Shown here: positions 13,601 to 28,600 of the stretch, piece by piece
How the letters are laid out: the number at the start of each line of letters is the position of its first letter
Position numbering within the stretch: the stretch's first letter is position 1
Source: Rotaria sordida
Lineage: Eukaryota; Rotifera; Eurotatoria; Philodinida; Philodinidae
Assembly (NCBI GenBank): GCA_905250125.1
Contig: CAJNOL010000568.1
Span: 59,445 to 123,444 of the forward strand
Length of the DNA: 64,000 nt
Direction of reading: 5' to 3'
Notes under the pieces: generated by a model
Databases searched by the model: none
Told to the model about the DNA's origin: nothing
What the model saw: the letters and a program-made list of their open reading frames with translations, nothing else
Translations under genes and position numbers: made by a program

Positions 13601-16600
13601 AAATTAAAAAAAAATAAAAATGAATGTACATTAAACCTCGAATCGACTCTCAACAAGTTTTATTTTCAATCAAATAAAATTGTACAAGGAAAAAAATATA
13701 GTTCGACATTTTAGTAGTAAATTTGTCGGTTCACTATCAAGTTTAGTAGTATTAAGGTCACCCGCAAGATGGTACCTATTGCTATTGATAATATCGTCAT
13801 TGCATGCCGATTTTTAGGAATATAAACAAAGAATAAACAATAGTCAAACGAAGTTACAACATGAGATTTGTTAAATCTTTGTTGAGATTTCAATCGTCTA
13901 TAAAATTCATTCATTCAAGGATGCTGTTCGCTAGCTGTAACAGTATGTCGGCTTGTCCAAACGTAACGCTGTTACATTTTTGATATACTCTTCTCCAACT
14001 TTCTCGAAAAGTTTAAGAGCTAGGAAGTTCGTTCAAACGTCATTCGACGCAGCTTATCGAACTTCATTTATCATATAAAAATGACCTTTTTTGATTGAAG
14101 TCTCAGGCATCTAGAAATGTTTTATCAGGGCGTAACGCTGTTACATAAAAGGACCCTTTTTTTCCAGTGCCACTGAGAAAACTCTAATTTCTTGCGAAAT
14201 CATTTCTTCAAATGTAATGCTCCAAGAATCACTTTTGTAGAGCATTGAATAGACTTTCAGGCAGTAAAAAAGATTTTCTCTAAAACATTTTTGTTCAAAT
14301 AAAAAATGCAAAAAACAAACGTAACGCTGTTACGTTTTTCGTAACACTGTTACACAGTTTTTTGTTGACCAATTTTGAGGCACTTAGTGTACTCGGAATT
14401 ACTTGATTTTTATAATTGTTACTGTTTTATAAGTAGACAATCTCCTCTGAAAAAATGAGATTGATACATCGATCTGAGAGCTTATAAACTGGGCAGGAAG
14501 TTGGAAACCTTATCGAAGCTTTCGATCCATTCTAAGCTACCAAAGTCAAAACTAAATAGACCATTTTGTAGAGAATTTAATTCTGCATTGAATGGTATGT
14601 CTCTTAGCCCTTGTTGAAAAAATTTCTTGGTTAAAAAATCCAAAATACGGTTTTTGAAAATTTTAAAATCCGATTTTTGATATCAAAATCTGATTTTTAT
14701 GCTAAATCAATATCGAATTCGTAATCAGCGTAAAAAACTGCATCTAATAGTCCAATGAGATCTGTCCAACTCGAAAAAACATTTTTTCAAAACTTGATCA
14801 GCGAAGTGTCGCGTTACGCGGACAAGCCGATATACAGGTATTACACTCAGTAATATTATTCTGTCTTTCATGACGTCTTACCTCTTAAAATAACATAGAA
14901 CATTTTTCTAGTACATCTCATTCGATAGCTATTTTTAAGAACTGCAAAACTTGATATTTTTCTAACTAGCTACTTTACAGACAACCAAGTGGATTGTTTT
15001 CAAAACTTGATTTTATGCTTTTTTTTTAGCTAATGTGTAAGAGATTTCAGTCAGAAAAAAATTCAACTTGAGTGAAAACTAGTATGATATTCGGAGTCAG
15101 CATAAAAAACTAATTCATTTTATGTAAAATTTAGACATTGTCTTGAACTTTTTTTATACTAGAAATTTTTGTCCTGATGGCTCTCAGTATCTAGCGAAAA
15201 AGTAAACTCAACGATAAACAGTACTTTTATTATTTTAAATATCTGCTATTTTATGACCTGATAACTTTAAAAAACTTCCGAAGTTCTTTTATATTCTCCA
15301 AATGGCTTTTGATGAAATTCATTTTTCAGCTGGAATTTGTGAAGGGACAAAGAGTAAATTTTCTTGTAAAAAAACAAAGTTCAAGGAAATGTTTAAATTA
15401 TAAACAAAACAAATCAATTTTTCGTGCTGAGTGTAAATATCATATTAATTTTGACTAGAATTCAACTTTGCTGAGCAAAATCTTCTAAATATTAACTAAA
15501 AAGGCACAAAAACATGTTCCAAAAAGTCTGTTAAGTGAGTAGTTGGTTTTCAAGTTTAGAAAATAATTAAATTTTGTAGCTTTTGAAAATACCTAGCAAA
15601 TAAGCTATACTAGAAGAATGGTCGATGGCATTTTAAAAGGAAATATGTCTCAACATGTAGAGCTGTATTAAAGAATGTAGCATCTCCGTGTGTTGTTGTA
15701 GTAGGCGAAACAATACAGTTAAATGAATGAATCTGATAGAAGATTGAAGAAATGATTATTGAACTTAGCGACAACAACTGCCTATTTATGGATCACCTTC
15801 AGTTTGCTAAACTCAATGGTGTATTATTAAACTTAGTGTTAAAATATCGACCTATTCTACTGATTTCATCGCATATACAATTTCATTTGATTAGTAATAA
15901 AACTTGTAGTAAACCGATTTGAAGTGTCAGGCATCGTTGTTCTTTGAATACGAATTAAAATATTTATTTACCATTCTTTCCAATCTTTAGGAAATTGATC
16001 AAATGAATCACGTAAAAATCGATAATCAGGTATACGAATAAGTTCACTCATTTGATCCCATCGTGTTTCATTTAACCATGTTGGAAATGGATTAGAAAAT
16101 TGAGTTTCACGATCAATTGTTAATGTATTAGCACGTATAAAAAATTGATATTCTTCATGATTTATTCGATTTTCAGCATCCATAAGTTTAGTACATATAT
16201 GAAATGAAAAAAGAAGTTTATGACGTTCAAAAAGGCCCTAAAAAAAATTTTAAACAAACAAACAAATACAAGAAAATTTTCGTTGTATTTTTTTTTTGTT
16301 CAGCTTACTCGACATCCATATTTATATACAGCATAAGTATGATAATCATTTAATTTTTCAATACGTTCATTTAATTTTAATGATCTTGGACTTTTTTCAA
16401 TAGATAAAATAAATAATTGAATATATGCATCAAGTGAATATTGATACATTGGATCAATTGATGTTAAATCTTGTAAAACAAAAAAAAGAATAGCTGCTCG
16501 TTGTGCAACTAATCGATAATTTTCTCTTGTTAAATCAATTTTTATTTCTAAATCTTCATTTATTTTTAATGTTTCATCAATATCTTTTTGTGATTGTTTA

Positions 16601-19600
16601 GATAAATCTAATGCTTGAAATACTTTTAAATTTTCTAATAAACTTCCTTCGGTTTCAGATAAAAGACGAAGAAATTCTTCTTCTAAAATTTCTTTTTCTT
16701 TATGTTTATTTGATATATTAACAATACAATTATCTTTTGAATTTTCTAAATCAGGTTTTTCTTTTCGTACAACAATACCTTTTGAAATTAAAAAAAAACG
16801 CACAAAAATTTTTTAGAAAATTAATAGTTAATCAAAAAAAAAAGATTTTATTTACCAAGTAATTGTTCTTCTAAACCTTGTTCTTTTATAGCAAAGTTAA
16901 TTATATTAATTTTTGAATATATTTCTGGTTTATATCGTGGATTAGAAAGACGTGTTGATAAATAAAAACGAAATGATGGATTATATTCAATTTCTCTATC
17001 ACCTAATTGAAGAATTAAATTAGAATTTATATCATGATTTTTTCTTATTGATTTTATTAATATTGGATTTAATGTTTGTGGTATATCTTCATGTATATTT
17101 TGACATAAACATGGTCGACCTATTTTAATACATTCTTCAATTATTTTCATATAATCACCAATTTGTAAATCAATTATTTTTAATCCATTAGATTTTTCCA
17201 TTTGTTTTATCCATTTTGTTGCCTGACTTTGAGGATCGATAACTGAACAAAACAAATAAAAAAATGAATTTCTGAATCATTTTGAGGATATGTATATTTG
17301 TTTTTCAAGTAATAAAAAGTAAGAATTATCGAAAATACTATATCTATCTTAACAAACTATAAAATATCATCTATGATAAAAGTGTTGTATGGCTGTAAAA
17401 CAATACAAAATTGGAATTCTATACAGTGTTTTATCTAGATTTTCTCTTCCGCAAGGCTAGCTCAATCTTCCGAGGGACATCGTTCCTTCAGTCCTCATAT
17501 TGGATAAAACATTGATTGTATAAATGAACGTATATAATCTTTAAGTTTGAATTCTTAAAAAAATTCATCGATAAATCTTTTTCCTTTAAATTATCTTCTT
17601 GAACTCAGCACTGCATCATCGACATGAAATTACTAAAAAGGACCATGTTTTGCCAAAGTTGAGAAGATTACTCTAAGATAAAATGCTCGAATTTATTCAT
17701 TCGAAATTTCCGTGAAACACGATCTAAAAGAAATGTTGAAGTGTACGGGTAATAATTTAGACGCTCCTCCTCCTCCTCCATTACATACTGTGTATTAATA
17801 TCAATAACATGTCGTTATAATATATGAACGACTTCCTTGCTGTATTTCCAGAGTATTAAGTAAAATGATAGTGAAGAAATGTGTCTCAAAATAGATGGAA
17901 TAAAATAATCTCTCTATGATTTGCAACAACAGCTACGTCGTGTTTTACATTTTAATTCCACACAGATTGCGCTAACAGCTTTTTTAAAGGTTTTTATATA
18001 TCCTACGTCGATAAATGTCATTTGTTTTGAATAATAACAAAAATAAATGGTAGTCATCAGACAAACTCAAGCGTTACTTTGTGAAAAGAAAAGGTCTAAT
18101 TATCTTTTGTCACATTTCGAATATTATGATATCGTAATAGTGATAACATCGAAGGTTGTGCTACAGTTTGACATTCGTCGATCACCTTGTTTTGTTGGCA
18201 AAGCTGTAAAAATCATACTTTTTTAGTGAATCAAAAAAAGGATCGCTAAGTGCGTTGCCATAATGTTTTTAGTGATAATTCTTTGCAAAGAACAAGCTTT
18301 CAAAAAAATAAATAAATTTCACTATCGTGAGATCTGTTGTCTTATCTACAAATACAAATGGAAATATTTTGTTCAGAGCGAGAAAATTTCCAGTAACGCG
18401 AAAATTTTCGAATAACTTGAATGAAAAAGAATGCTTGCGGATGGATACATTACCACGACTTCCTATTCTTGTAGAATTGTCACAGTTCATTCAAATGAAA
18501 CAAAAATTTTAGTTAAACTAGAACTTGTATATCTCTTGCTGCAATAAGAGTTTCAGCTGTTTACCACATTAAATCGCTAACAGACTGATCTACTATCATC
18601 CTTTGAAAGTTGAACATTTTTTAACAATTATTTTTCGTTATCTGAAAATTTTATTCAATCAATAAAAAGCTTACATAATGGATAAGATAAAGTACGTGTT
18701 GCTAAAATAGCATTTTCTGTTGAGAAATTATCACGTGGTAAACCTTGAATATTCCATTCACGAATAATACTTGGTGTTGTCATAAAATTGGCGAAATTAA
18801 AATCAGTTTTAAAATGAATTCCATTACGCATTAATTCTTTTTCCCAAATCTATTATAGAAAATTTTGTAAAACAAAAATAAATACGAAAATCAAATTTTT
18901 GTTTTTGTCTAAAATTTACTTGATGTATAATTTCATCTCGATAATTCGACAAAAATGGACCCATATATGATAAAAATGCACAAGCAAGAAGACTATTTCC
19001 TAGAAGATGATCAAGATTTTCTTTTAATTCATTTGATGTCATATCCCATAGAGTTCGTTTTTCAGCAACACCATCTAATAATTTTGTTGCTCGATCTAAA
19101 AACATTGCTGTTTCATCAGCATTTCGTTGTAGAATATCTTTTTCTTTGATTTTTAATTCATAATCTAAACGTAATTTTTCAATTTTTTTTTGAATATTTA
19201 ATAATTCATTTTTTGATTGTTCTAATAAATTTTGTTTTTCATTTAATTCAAATAATGCTTTATGATAACGTTCTTTTTTTGGTTGTACAATACGATAAAC
19301 ACGTGCATAAGATTCAATGGCACGTATCCAAGTACATAATGCACTAGCAGCACTTGATACACTTTTCAATTTTTCAGGAACTAATTCCATATCATTAATA
19401 AATGGTTGCATACGACGAAGTGTTCGATCTGTTATATCATCTTTAGGAAATTTCTAGAGACAAATTTTATTATTATTAAACTAAAATTTATAACTAACAA
19501 TGAGTGTTTTGATAAAATCTACATTAGCCAAATCTTTCTTTGCTTCTTCCCATGTATCTTCTTTGCCCTCTAAAACATAAGAAATTAGTGATATTTTACA

Positions 19601-22600
19601 ATATATCTTGTTTAAAAAATGAATCTATATGGATTGATAATGTACTTCTAATTAATTTACAATAGGCATGCATTGAACTCTAAGATTCGGCCTTGATTGC
19701 TGCCATTTTCAGTTAATTAAGATACCAATAGAAAGTATTTCAAGATTAACTATGGTAGATCTACATACAGTAAAATAAATCATGTAAAAACTGAAGAGTT
19801 ACAAACATCCTAAAAGAAAATCAATGATACTTAGAAATAACTGAATCTTAGAATACTTCTATGATTATACATATAGCAGAAAAAATGCTTGGACAATCAT
19901 CTAAGTACTTGGCACTGTCAGAAGTCTTTAAATAGTTCTTGAACCAAAGTACAGATTCAGCGCATGCATAGTTTACGATCTTAATGCAGTCTGTTCGATG
20001 TAAAACAATTCAACACTAATTGAAAATGATTTTGCATTAATAGATCAAATAGGAATGAAATTTCAAATATTTGCAAATTAAGCGAAATTATTATTTTGCT
20101 CCAATGACAATAGATCGAAGATGTACACCGAACTTAAAAATGAAGCCTTGACAATACGGAGAGCGATGACACTCATCGTCAGGAAAGTATTTTTGGCGAG
20201 CGGAACAGTCGCCTGGTGACCGTGCCTAACAATAACTGGAGAAATATTTTTTGCCAATTATTTTTTCTCATATTTGTGGCACTTTAATATTTCTTAAGAA
20301 ATAATGTTACATTTTTAAACACTTACATTTTAGCAACAGTATACATTTAAAAATGCCACGAAAGAATATTCAATTAGGCAAGATATAATCAACTATAATT
20401 ACCTGTTTATAGAGTGCTCGTTTCAATCTTAACATGTTTCCTTCAGCGTTTGATTTACATTCTTTTCTTAAAAAAAGTTCTAGCGATAGAGTTAAACAGT
20501 TGTTAAGATAAAGATGCAATCGCCAAAAAATGAGCTATGCTTGCTGTCCGAGCATAGATCGGTCATTTCAATAGGCAATGTTAAACGAGTAGAAAAAATT
20601 CAAATCAATATACGGTTGATCTTTCTTTTATCAATAAAATGAAATGAGAATCGAAAATAATGAAATAATTCATTTCTTATCTTAGAAGACAAATATTTAC
20701 AATCGTTTTTCTTTAAATACTATTCAAATAAGTTCATTATACTTTCTGCAAATTCAACATACTTAAAATCATCAATGCTTTCATCACTTTTTCTACTTGA
20801 CTTGGTGGATGTACATATGCTTTTACTTCGCCAATATCTCGTTTCGTTAATTGTTCTAATGCTTCATTTGCTTTAATTAATAATGGTTCAACTTCAGTTA
20901 ATTCTTCATGTGCAGTTGCTGCTATAGTTTGACATCGAATTTCTTCTTCACCAATACGTGCACCAAATGCTTGTACTTGCTATTGAAGATTTTTTTTTTC
21001 GATTAATTAAATATACAAAAAAAAAACGATGATCATGATTTACTCGTTCTCGTTCACTAGCACTATTTTTTTGTTCAACAATTTTTTCTAAAAAATCTTC
21101 ACATTCTCGTTGTAATTGTGCCACAAGAATTTTTTTCTTTTCTAATTCTAATGATATTTCAGCTACTTTTTCTCGAGTTTCGGCTACTTTAATAATACCC
21201 ATTTGAAGACGATTGTATTCATGTTGAATTTTTACTTTTTCTCCTTCGAACAAACTTGAAAAAAACAAAAAGGAACTTATTTTAGCAGAAGGAAAAAAAT
21301 ATTATTAAGTTGATACCGGCTATAATTACTAACAAATTGAAGATAATTTGTTGGTGTAATATAAATTTCTCGACGAAGTTCATCTTTCATTCGAGTTGCT
21401 AAAGTTTTTGATGAAAGATGAATAAAAGCACAAAGATCAGCTAATGTACGATGAGTCTATGACAAAAACAAAGAAATCTCAAATGTTATAAAATTTAAAA
21501 AAGATCTTTACTATTTCCTTATGTTCTAATCCAAAATTAGACTTTGTCAAAAAATAATGAGCCACATCAATTAAAGCTTCATGTGGCCATTCAGAAAAAT
21601 TAATCACAGTTGTACAATTAACTAATGCTGGATACATTCGAATATAATTTCTAGGAAATCATATTTAATATATGTTTTTACTATTTAAAAAATCGATTTA
21701 ACCTACCTAAATGTTTCACCAAATGGACTCATACAAATAGCTATGTGTAAGTTAGATTTGACTCGATTGTAAAAAAATTGCATAATATTAAGATTTGTAT
21801 CAAGTATACCTTGTTGATTGATTGTAGAAGATAGTTGATTACGAATCTATTTATTATACAAGAGCATTTCATCAGTTTTGAGGTGCAATAAAATTTGTTT
21901 ATATTTAAATTAGGAACTAATCTCTAACCAAATGTATCTAAATGGGCTTTGAGTACAAATGTTCGCTGATCTGAAATGCTCTGTTCGAACAATTCTTTCG
22001 CTCTATGTTTTATCTAGATTTTCTCTTTTGGAAAGATGAATATCAATTTTTAGGAGTACAAACATACAGTGCGTAGTACAGCAGCCACAAACTTCGGAAG
22101 GCCAACCCGATCGTCGGAGGAGCGCTGTTCTCGCAGCCCTCATGCTGGATAAAACACTACTTTCGATCATTTGATCTGTACTTCGAACTGGGAATTGATA
22201 CACTCTCTAGTAATAATAAAAATACAGACATGAGAATATTATGATAAATTTTCCCATATCGGTCAACATGAATTTTTTAAAGATTCTTTTTTTCTCAATA
22301 ATAGGCTGAAAATATTTCAGGACTAAAAATACAACGGGATGATAAACACAAAAAAAAGACTTTATATGAATGATGGCGTATACGTTACAGTTATTAAAAG
22401 CGTTACTTGTAAAGAAATTCAACGAAGATTTCAAGATAAAATGGATTCAAAACAAAGATTATATTACAAACTAGTGATTAATTATTTTATGATCAATGTA
22501 TGAGAAACATTCAAGAAAAAAGTGCAAGGAAAATAAGTTTCAAGTTTTAAACAAATAAAAATTAGATTAAACAAAGAATCGAAAAAATAATTGATTGAAT

Positions 22601-25600
22601 TCTTATGAAAGTGAGTTAGCGAAGTAATAAAAAAATGATAAACAAACATTTGGTTAGCAATTAGTCCCAGCTTGTATTTTATCGAGCCTTAAAACTTATG
22701 AAACATCGTATATGTCTCCGATAACAAAATCAAAATATAAAATAAAAAAATATTAAACCTCTTGAATATCTTCATTACGAAATAAATTTGGTACTTCACC
22801 AGTATGTAATAATGCATTGATATCTTCAAGAAAGAAAGTATCGATAATTTGTGTATCAATAAATAGAAAAACAGCTTCACGATTTGATATAGAACATAAT
22901 TTCATTAAACGGCGTAAATCTAAATATGTAAAAATATCTATCGTGATCAACAAATATGAATAAAAACAAATCATTTAAAGTGCTTCTCATAAGATATATC
23001 TTATTTTTCAATCGACAATCAAAAATTTTCGTGATCATCTCTAATCAGCAATGTTACATTAAACGAAACATTTTTGATTATCTGTTTGATATCATTCGAA
23101 ATATAGAAATTATGTTGTCTGTATTAATTAACATAAAAGATGAAAATTTTTTCTTTTATTAGATAAAAGAAAAGAAAAAAATTTTAATACCTTCTTTAAA
23201 TTCTCCATAACCATAACGTCGTCCAATTTCAATTTGAAACATAACAATATCACAAATAAATGCTGCTAAACGTACTAATGATTGACGACCACTACCTCCA
23301 ATACCTAATAATAGTAAATTGCCACGTGGTCGTCGTAATACACGTATAATTCGACATATATTAAGTATAGCATCACGAAACATAACTAAATCCATAGATA
23401 ACATTAATGGAGTTTCATTATATCGTTGAATAGTTTGTTCAAGAAATAATTTTAATTTATCATAATCACGAATTTCCTATACGAAGGAAAAGAACGTGGA
23501 AAAAAATGAATTAAAAATTCTTGTACAACCTCATAAACACCATCTTGTCTCATAATATCGGAATAGATTGGAGGTTCTCGATTATGACATACATTATGAT
23601 AAACTTGATCAAAATAGAAAGCTAATTTTTCACTTAAGATTTTAATAAATAATTCATGATCATTATTTGTCATAAATCGATCAGAATAAACTCGATGTGC
23701 TTCATGAATCCATAAACGAAGAAATTCAACTTTATTTGTTATTATTGTTTTATGACATAATAAAAGACCTTCAAACATACGTGATATATCACGCATATTA
23801 AATGTCTAAAAATAGAAATTTTCTTAAATCGATAATTAAACAAAAAAAACCTGTTAGCGCAATCCCTGTGGGATCATAATGTGAAACACAATATAGCTGC
23901 TGTTGCTAATTTCAGAGAGATTGTTTTATTCGATCTATTTTTAGGACATATTTCTGCACTATCCTCCTCCAGAAATGCAATAAGAACTTAGTAACGGCAC
24001 GTTATTGATATATGATCATTGGTCGTATATCAACACCGTCTGTCATAATCTATGATGTGGGAGGAAGGAAGTGTTTCAAATGAGGAAGCTACCCCAAATG
24101 ACACCCACTGTTTGAGCTCACGTTGGACCCACATGCAGGTCTCATTGAAACCAGCAAAAGCCTAAAAGGATTCGTTCTCATGGGCCTTTGTCGCCGAGTT
24201 ATGATCGGTTTACTGGATTTTCGATTTACTTGCAGGTAGTTCACAAAAAAATCGAAAGACGAAATTTCAGTCTAATATTTTGTCTATAGATGCATCTAAT
24301 GATTCTTAGAATATCCTGAAAGTTTCAGCCAAAAGGCATGGTTTTTCGTCAAGATATTGAATTTTCAAAAATAGCCCTTTCTCACAAAGATCGAGTTTAC
24401 TTCAAAACTGAATAAGTCGACGAAGAAACACCCTTTTCGGCTGAGACTTTAAGGATATTCGCAGAGTCATTAGATCTATCTGTAGGCAAAATATTAGACT
24501 GAAATTTTCTCGTTCGATTTTTTGTGAACTACCTACAAATGAATCGAAAATCCGGTAAACCGGTCATAACTCAGCATCAGAGACCAGTAGGGTGAACTCC
24601 TTTTTAGACTTTTGCTATCCTCACTGAAACCTATGTGTAGGTCAAATATAAGCTCAAACGGCTGCTGTCACTTAGGATAGTATCCTTGTAAGGTGTCTGT
24701 CACGATCTGTGAGAGGAAAATGGAGACACTGAAGGCGATTGTCCCTCTCTTTCGAAATATTTTTCGTATTTCTTAGTAGAAAACTTCAAGAATGAAGCGA
24801 TACGATTTCTAACAAACTTCAAAACATGTTTTGTGACTATGATCGTTCCGTTTTCCCGAGATCATAGATCCACCACCGGAGAATGGGTTCAAATTTTTAC
24901 TCCTGTACTGCAATACTTCTTTTAGATCGTGTTTCACAAAACAATTTCTTTATTTTTACATAATGAATTTTCGTTGGTGTTGGTAAATATTTTTTTTCAA
25001 TTGTTTGATAAAGATCAATAGTTGCTTTTGTTATTGTTTGATCAAGATATTTAATATCATCATCAAAAGACTGTAGTTTTTGACTAAGCATTGTACCAAA
25101 TATTCGACAGATTTCATGTTCCTAATTGATTATATTTCAAATAGAAAAAAAACAATAAACAATATAATAAAATTTTTTTTTGTGTCTGGTATTCATACGA
25201 ATGGAAATGTCATATTGATGAGATTAAATCGACTTTGTAACCGTTGTGATATCTGGTGACGACCACCACCCGGTGGACCCATTGCTGTCAGTAGACACAT
25301 ATCCTTTTATTTATAGACAGAATAGTATAATCGAAATTGATTTTTTATAACTAACTTTAATAAATTTCACGCCTTGTGTTTTTCGATCATACCAAAATTC
25401 ATAATCGATCCACATTCGACTAATTATTAAAAGAAAATTATTTTTCAAATAACAAAAAACCAAAAATTTATTTCGATATTTTTTACATTAATTCAAGCGA
25501 TGGTTGAGAACTATATGTATCCTAAATAAAATTATTTTGTTTTTTTTTTCTTTATAATCATTATCAATTAATTTTACTTTATTTGGCATATTCATATCAT

Positions 25601-28600
25601 CAATCAATGTAATCATCTTTTTTCCATTCATCGGAACATATATAGTTTTAGTTCGTTTTTCTAAATTTATTTCAAATATATCTTGTAACATTTTTGATGT
25701 TGTCTATTCGATTTCAAAGAAAAAAAAACATATTAATCTTTTCGAAATAAAAGAAATACGTGATTTCATATATTTACTTGAGCAGACATATGAATAATGA
25801 GTATATTAAATAAAGTCGAATCAATTTTTTTAAGAACATTTTCAGCTATTGTTGTTTTACCTGTACCAATAGCACCAACAAGTAAAACTTGATGTTTATT
25901 AAGTAATAAATTGTGAATTAAATATTCATAACGAATTGTATCAACAGTTGGTACAATCATTTTATAAAATGGAATTCTGTATTAAAATATAAAAAAAAAC
26001 ATTAAAGAAGATCAAACGTCCCCTGCACATAGCAGTGCATTTATCTCGGTGACATTGGAACATAGAATTAAGGAAAATCAATATGATCATCGTGTAGAGC
26101 AATACCGATAGTATGCAAAAGCGTAGGTTTTATGTCGCTTCATATATCTTATAGAGAAAAAAATGGTGTTAAAGAGACACCATTCTGAATCGGATAAAAT
26201 GCATATTCGTCTTACGTTTCTATTTTCACGTATAAACAAATAGTTTCTTATCGAAACTAATTATATGTTCTAAAACTGATTGGAATAACACTGAATATGC
26301 ACCTCATGCTTTCATAACAGAATTTTTACGTTGTTGGAAGAATGATGAAAAATATTTTGGTATCATTGCTTTTTTAACAAATGAGGAAATTACTTCAAAT
26401 GACACCCATCGTTTGAGCTCATACTGAATCCACAGGCAGGTCTTAGTAAGAATAGCAAAAGCCTAAAAAGATTCATCTTGATTGGCCTTTGGCGCCGGGT
26501 TATAATCGATTTACTAGGTTTTTGATCCAAAATTTTGCTTATAGATAGATCTAATGACTATTAGAATATCCTGAAAGTTTCAGCTGAAAAGAATGTTTCT
26601 TCCTCGAGTTATTAAATTTTCAAGTAGACTCAATTTTTCGATAAAGAATTATTGTTAGAAATTCAATATCTTGATGAAGAAATATTCTTGTCGGCTGAAA
26701 CTTTCAGGATATTCGCAGAGTCATTAGACATATTTATAGGCCAGATTTTGGATCAAAAATTCAGTAAACCGATTATGACTCGCCGTCATAGGCCAATCGA
26801 GACGAATCCTTTTAGACTTTTGCTGTTCTTAATAAGATCTGCATGTGAATCCAATATGAGTTCAAACAGCAGATATCATTTAAGAGTAGTTCTCTTGTGA
26901 GGAACTATAGTTAATTGTCTGAAGTTCAGGAAAACATGATTTCGTCACGAAGCCTTTTCCTCTCTCAAAGACGTTCTTTTACATTTTTCAAATTTTCTTT
27001 TCTTTCCCATATATAGCGCGTTATCTAAGCTACGACATTCTCACAAAAAGTTTTCATTCATAGTTTTCATTCAGCTAACTTTTCCAGTTCTTTACATAGA
27101 ACTCAAACTCGATGCCTTTTTTTCAATGGTCCCATCACGGTCTATATTTCAAATAAAAACTTCTAAAAGAAGTTTCGAATCTAATCAAACTTTCAAGATG
27201 TATAGAACAATTTAACTTCGATATATTCTGAAAAATTTCAGTTTTATCCAACTTCATTCTGTTGAGATATTGAAAATACGAAATACAAAAAAAGACATGA
27301 TTCCGTCACAAATCGAACAGATCGAAAAGTTAAAAAAATTACTCAGAATTATAAATCCATCCTTCTTTAAGTTGTTCTTCCCAATGTATCCATGTTCGAT
27401 TATTTGTATCAACATAAAATTCAAATACTGTATCCTTATTAGGAAATGTACCTAAATCATTCTTCATTGTTTTTTCTTTTGTCATAAGAAAATTTTTACC
27501 TTCAGTTTCACGAAAAAAAATATCAATCTTTTTTCTTCCTTCATCATTAACACTAGCAGCAATAGACCAAATTAAACAAAATACAAACCACATTTCAATT
27601 AAACGTCCTGATATTGTTTCATTTTCATTTAATTGTATTTGTATTTCATTTAAATACCAAAATGTATCAAATAATCGAGTTAATGAAATAATTCCATTAA
27701 GTTCATGAATTGGAATTAATTCTTTACAATGGATATGTTTATATTTCATTATAGGTTCTAAATATTTTGTTATACAATTGGAAAATTCTGTTTGAAGATC
27801 CTATATTAAATATAGTTTTCATAAAAATCTGTTTCACATTTTCTTTCTAATCAAACATGAAGATTGTTAAAAAAAACATGAAAGGCTCTATAGAATCTTA
27901 TTGACTTAATTTTTTAAACTAATGTAAAATTCAATTGAGTTTATTTTCCCTTTCGAAACAATGTCTTTATTTTTTTAAAATTCACCTGAGATGTCTTTTG
28001 TTTTAACCAGGATTCTAAATAAGGTTTCCATCGTAATTTTTCATAATCACAATAGACAATGCCAGCTCGTGAGACAGTTGCTGGTGAAGCTGTTGATAAA
28101 TCTTCTGTTTCAAATAATAATGTGACTTGAGATGGCATTGAAATACGTTCTCCATTAGCTAATGTTAATAATTTATTATCATCCATTAACGAATTCATTG
28201 ATTCAATCCATGATGTATCAATAGGAGCATCGAAAAGAATTAATTTTTCATCAGATTTTTCATCTGAAATAATACATGAAAAAAATGAACTACTGAAAAA
28301 AGATTTTACAACTGGTCAATCGATTACTCATCAAAAACTATTGAATTTTTGGTTATCGACCATGTTGATTCTGAATATGGACATGAGAAATCTTTTAAAT
28401 CTCTACATGCTGTTTTTCAGATTATAGTGCATATTGATTTGGCCATCAAACAAAAATCTTTTTTGTCTTTAAAAAAATGAGCGTTCAAGTCAAATAATAT
28501 CATCTTGATGATGTCCACATGGAAATGTCTATATTTATATGTTGTATGAATTCAAATGGTTGTATGTTCTCCAAAAGAAAAATGATTTACAACGACAAAA

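Larger units (their letters stand above)
15968..18845 (-). other. DNAH2: DNAH2 exons: AAA5 and start of AAA6
   Basis: Blocks at about 18840-18675 ([12 protein letters not shown]), 17240-16860 ([38 protein letters not shown]), 16795-16310 ([30 protein letters not shown]) and 16235-15968 ([11 protein letters not shown]) match the AAA5-AAA6 region of axonemal dyneins. The intron at 17256-18665 holds a family D and a family B element. Confidence 0.8.
23450..25980 (-). other. DNAH2: DNAH2 exons: AAA3
   Basis: The block starting near 25975 has [14 protein letters not shown] and the P-loop GAIGTGKTT. Walker B LIDDMNMP is near 25590. The following blocks contain AMGPPGGGR (near 25270), PTPTKIHY (near 24970) and [14 protein letters not shown] (near 23700). 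The splice from KIHY at about 24964 to TFNMRDIS at 23811 is inferred from matching phase and family order. It removes a 1.15 kb intron holding nested repeats. Confidence 0.82.
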
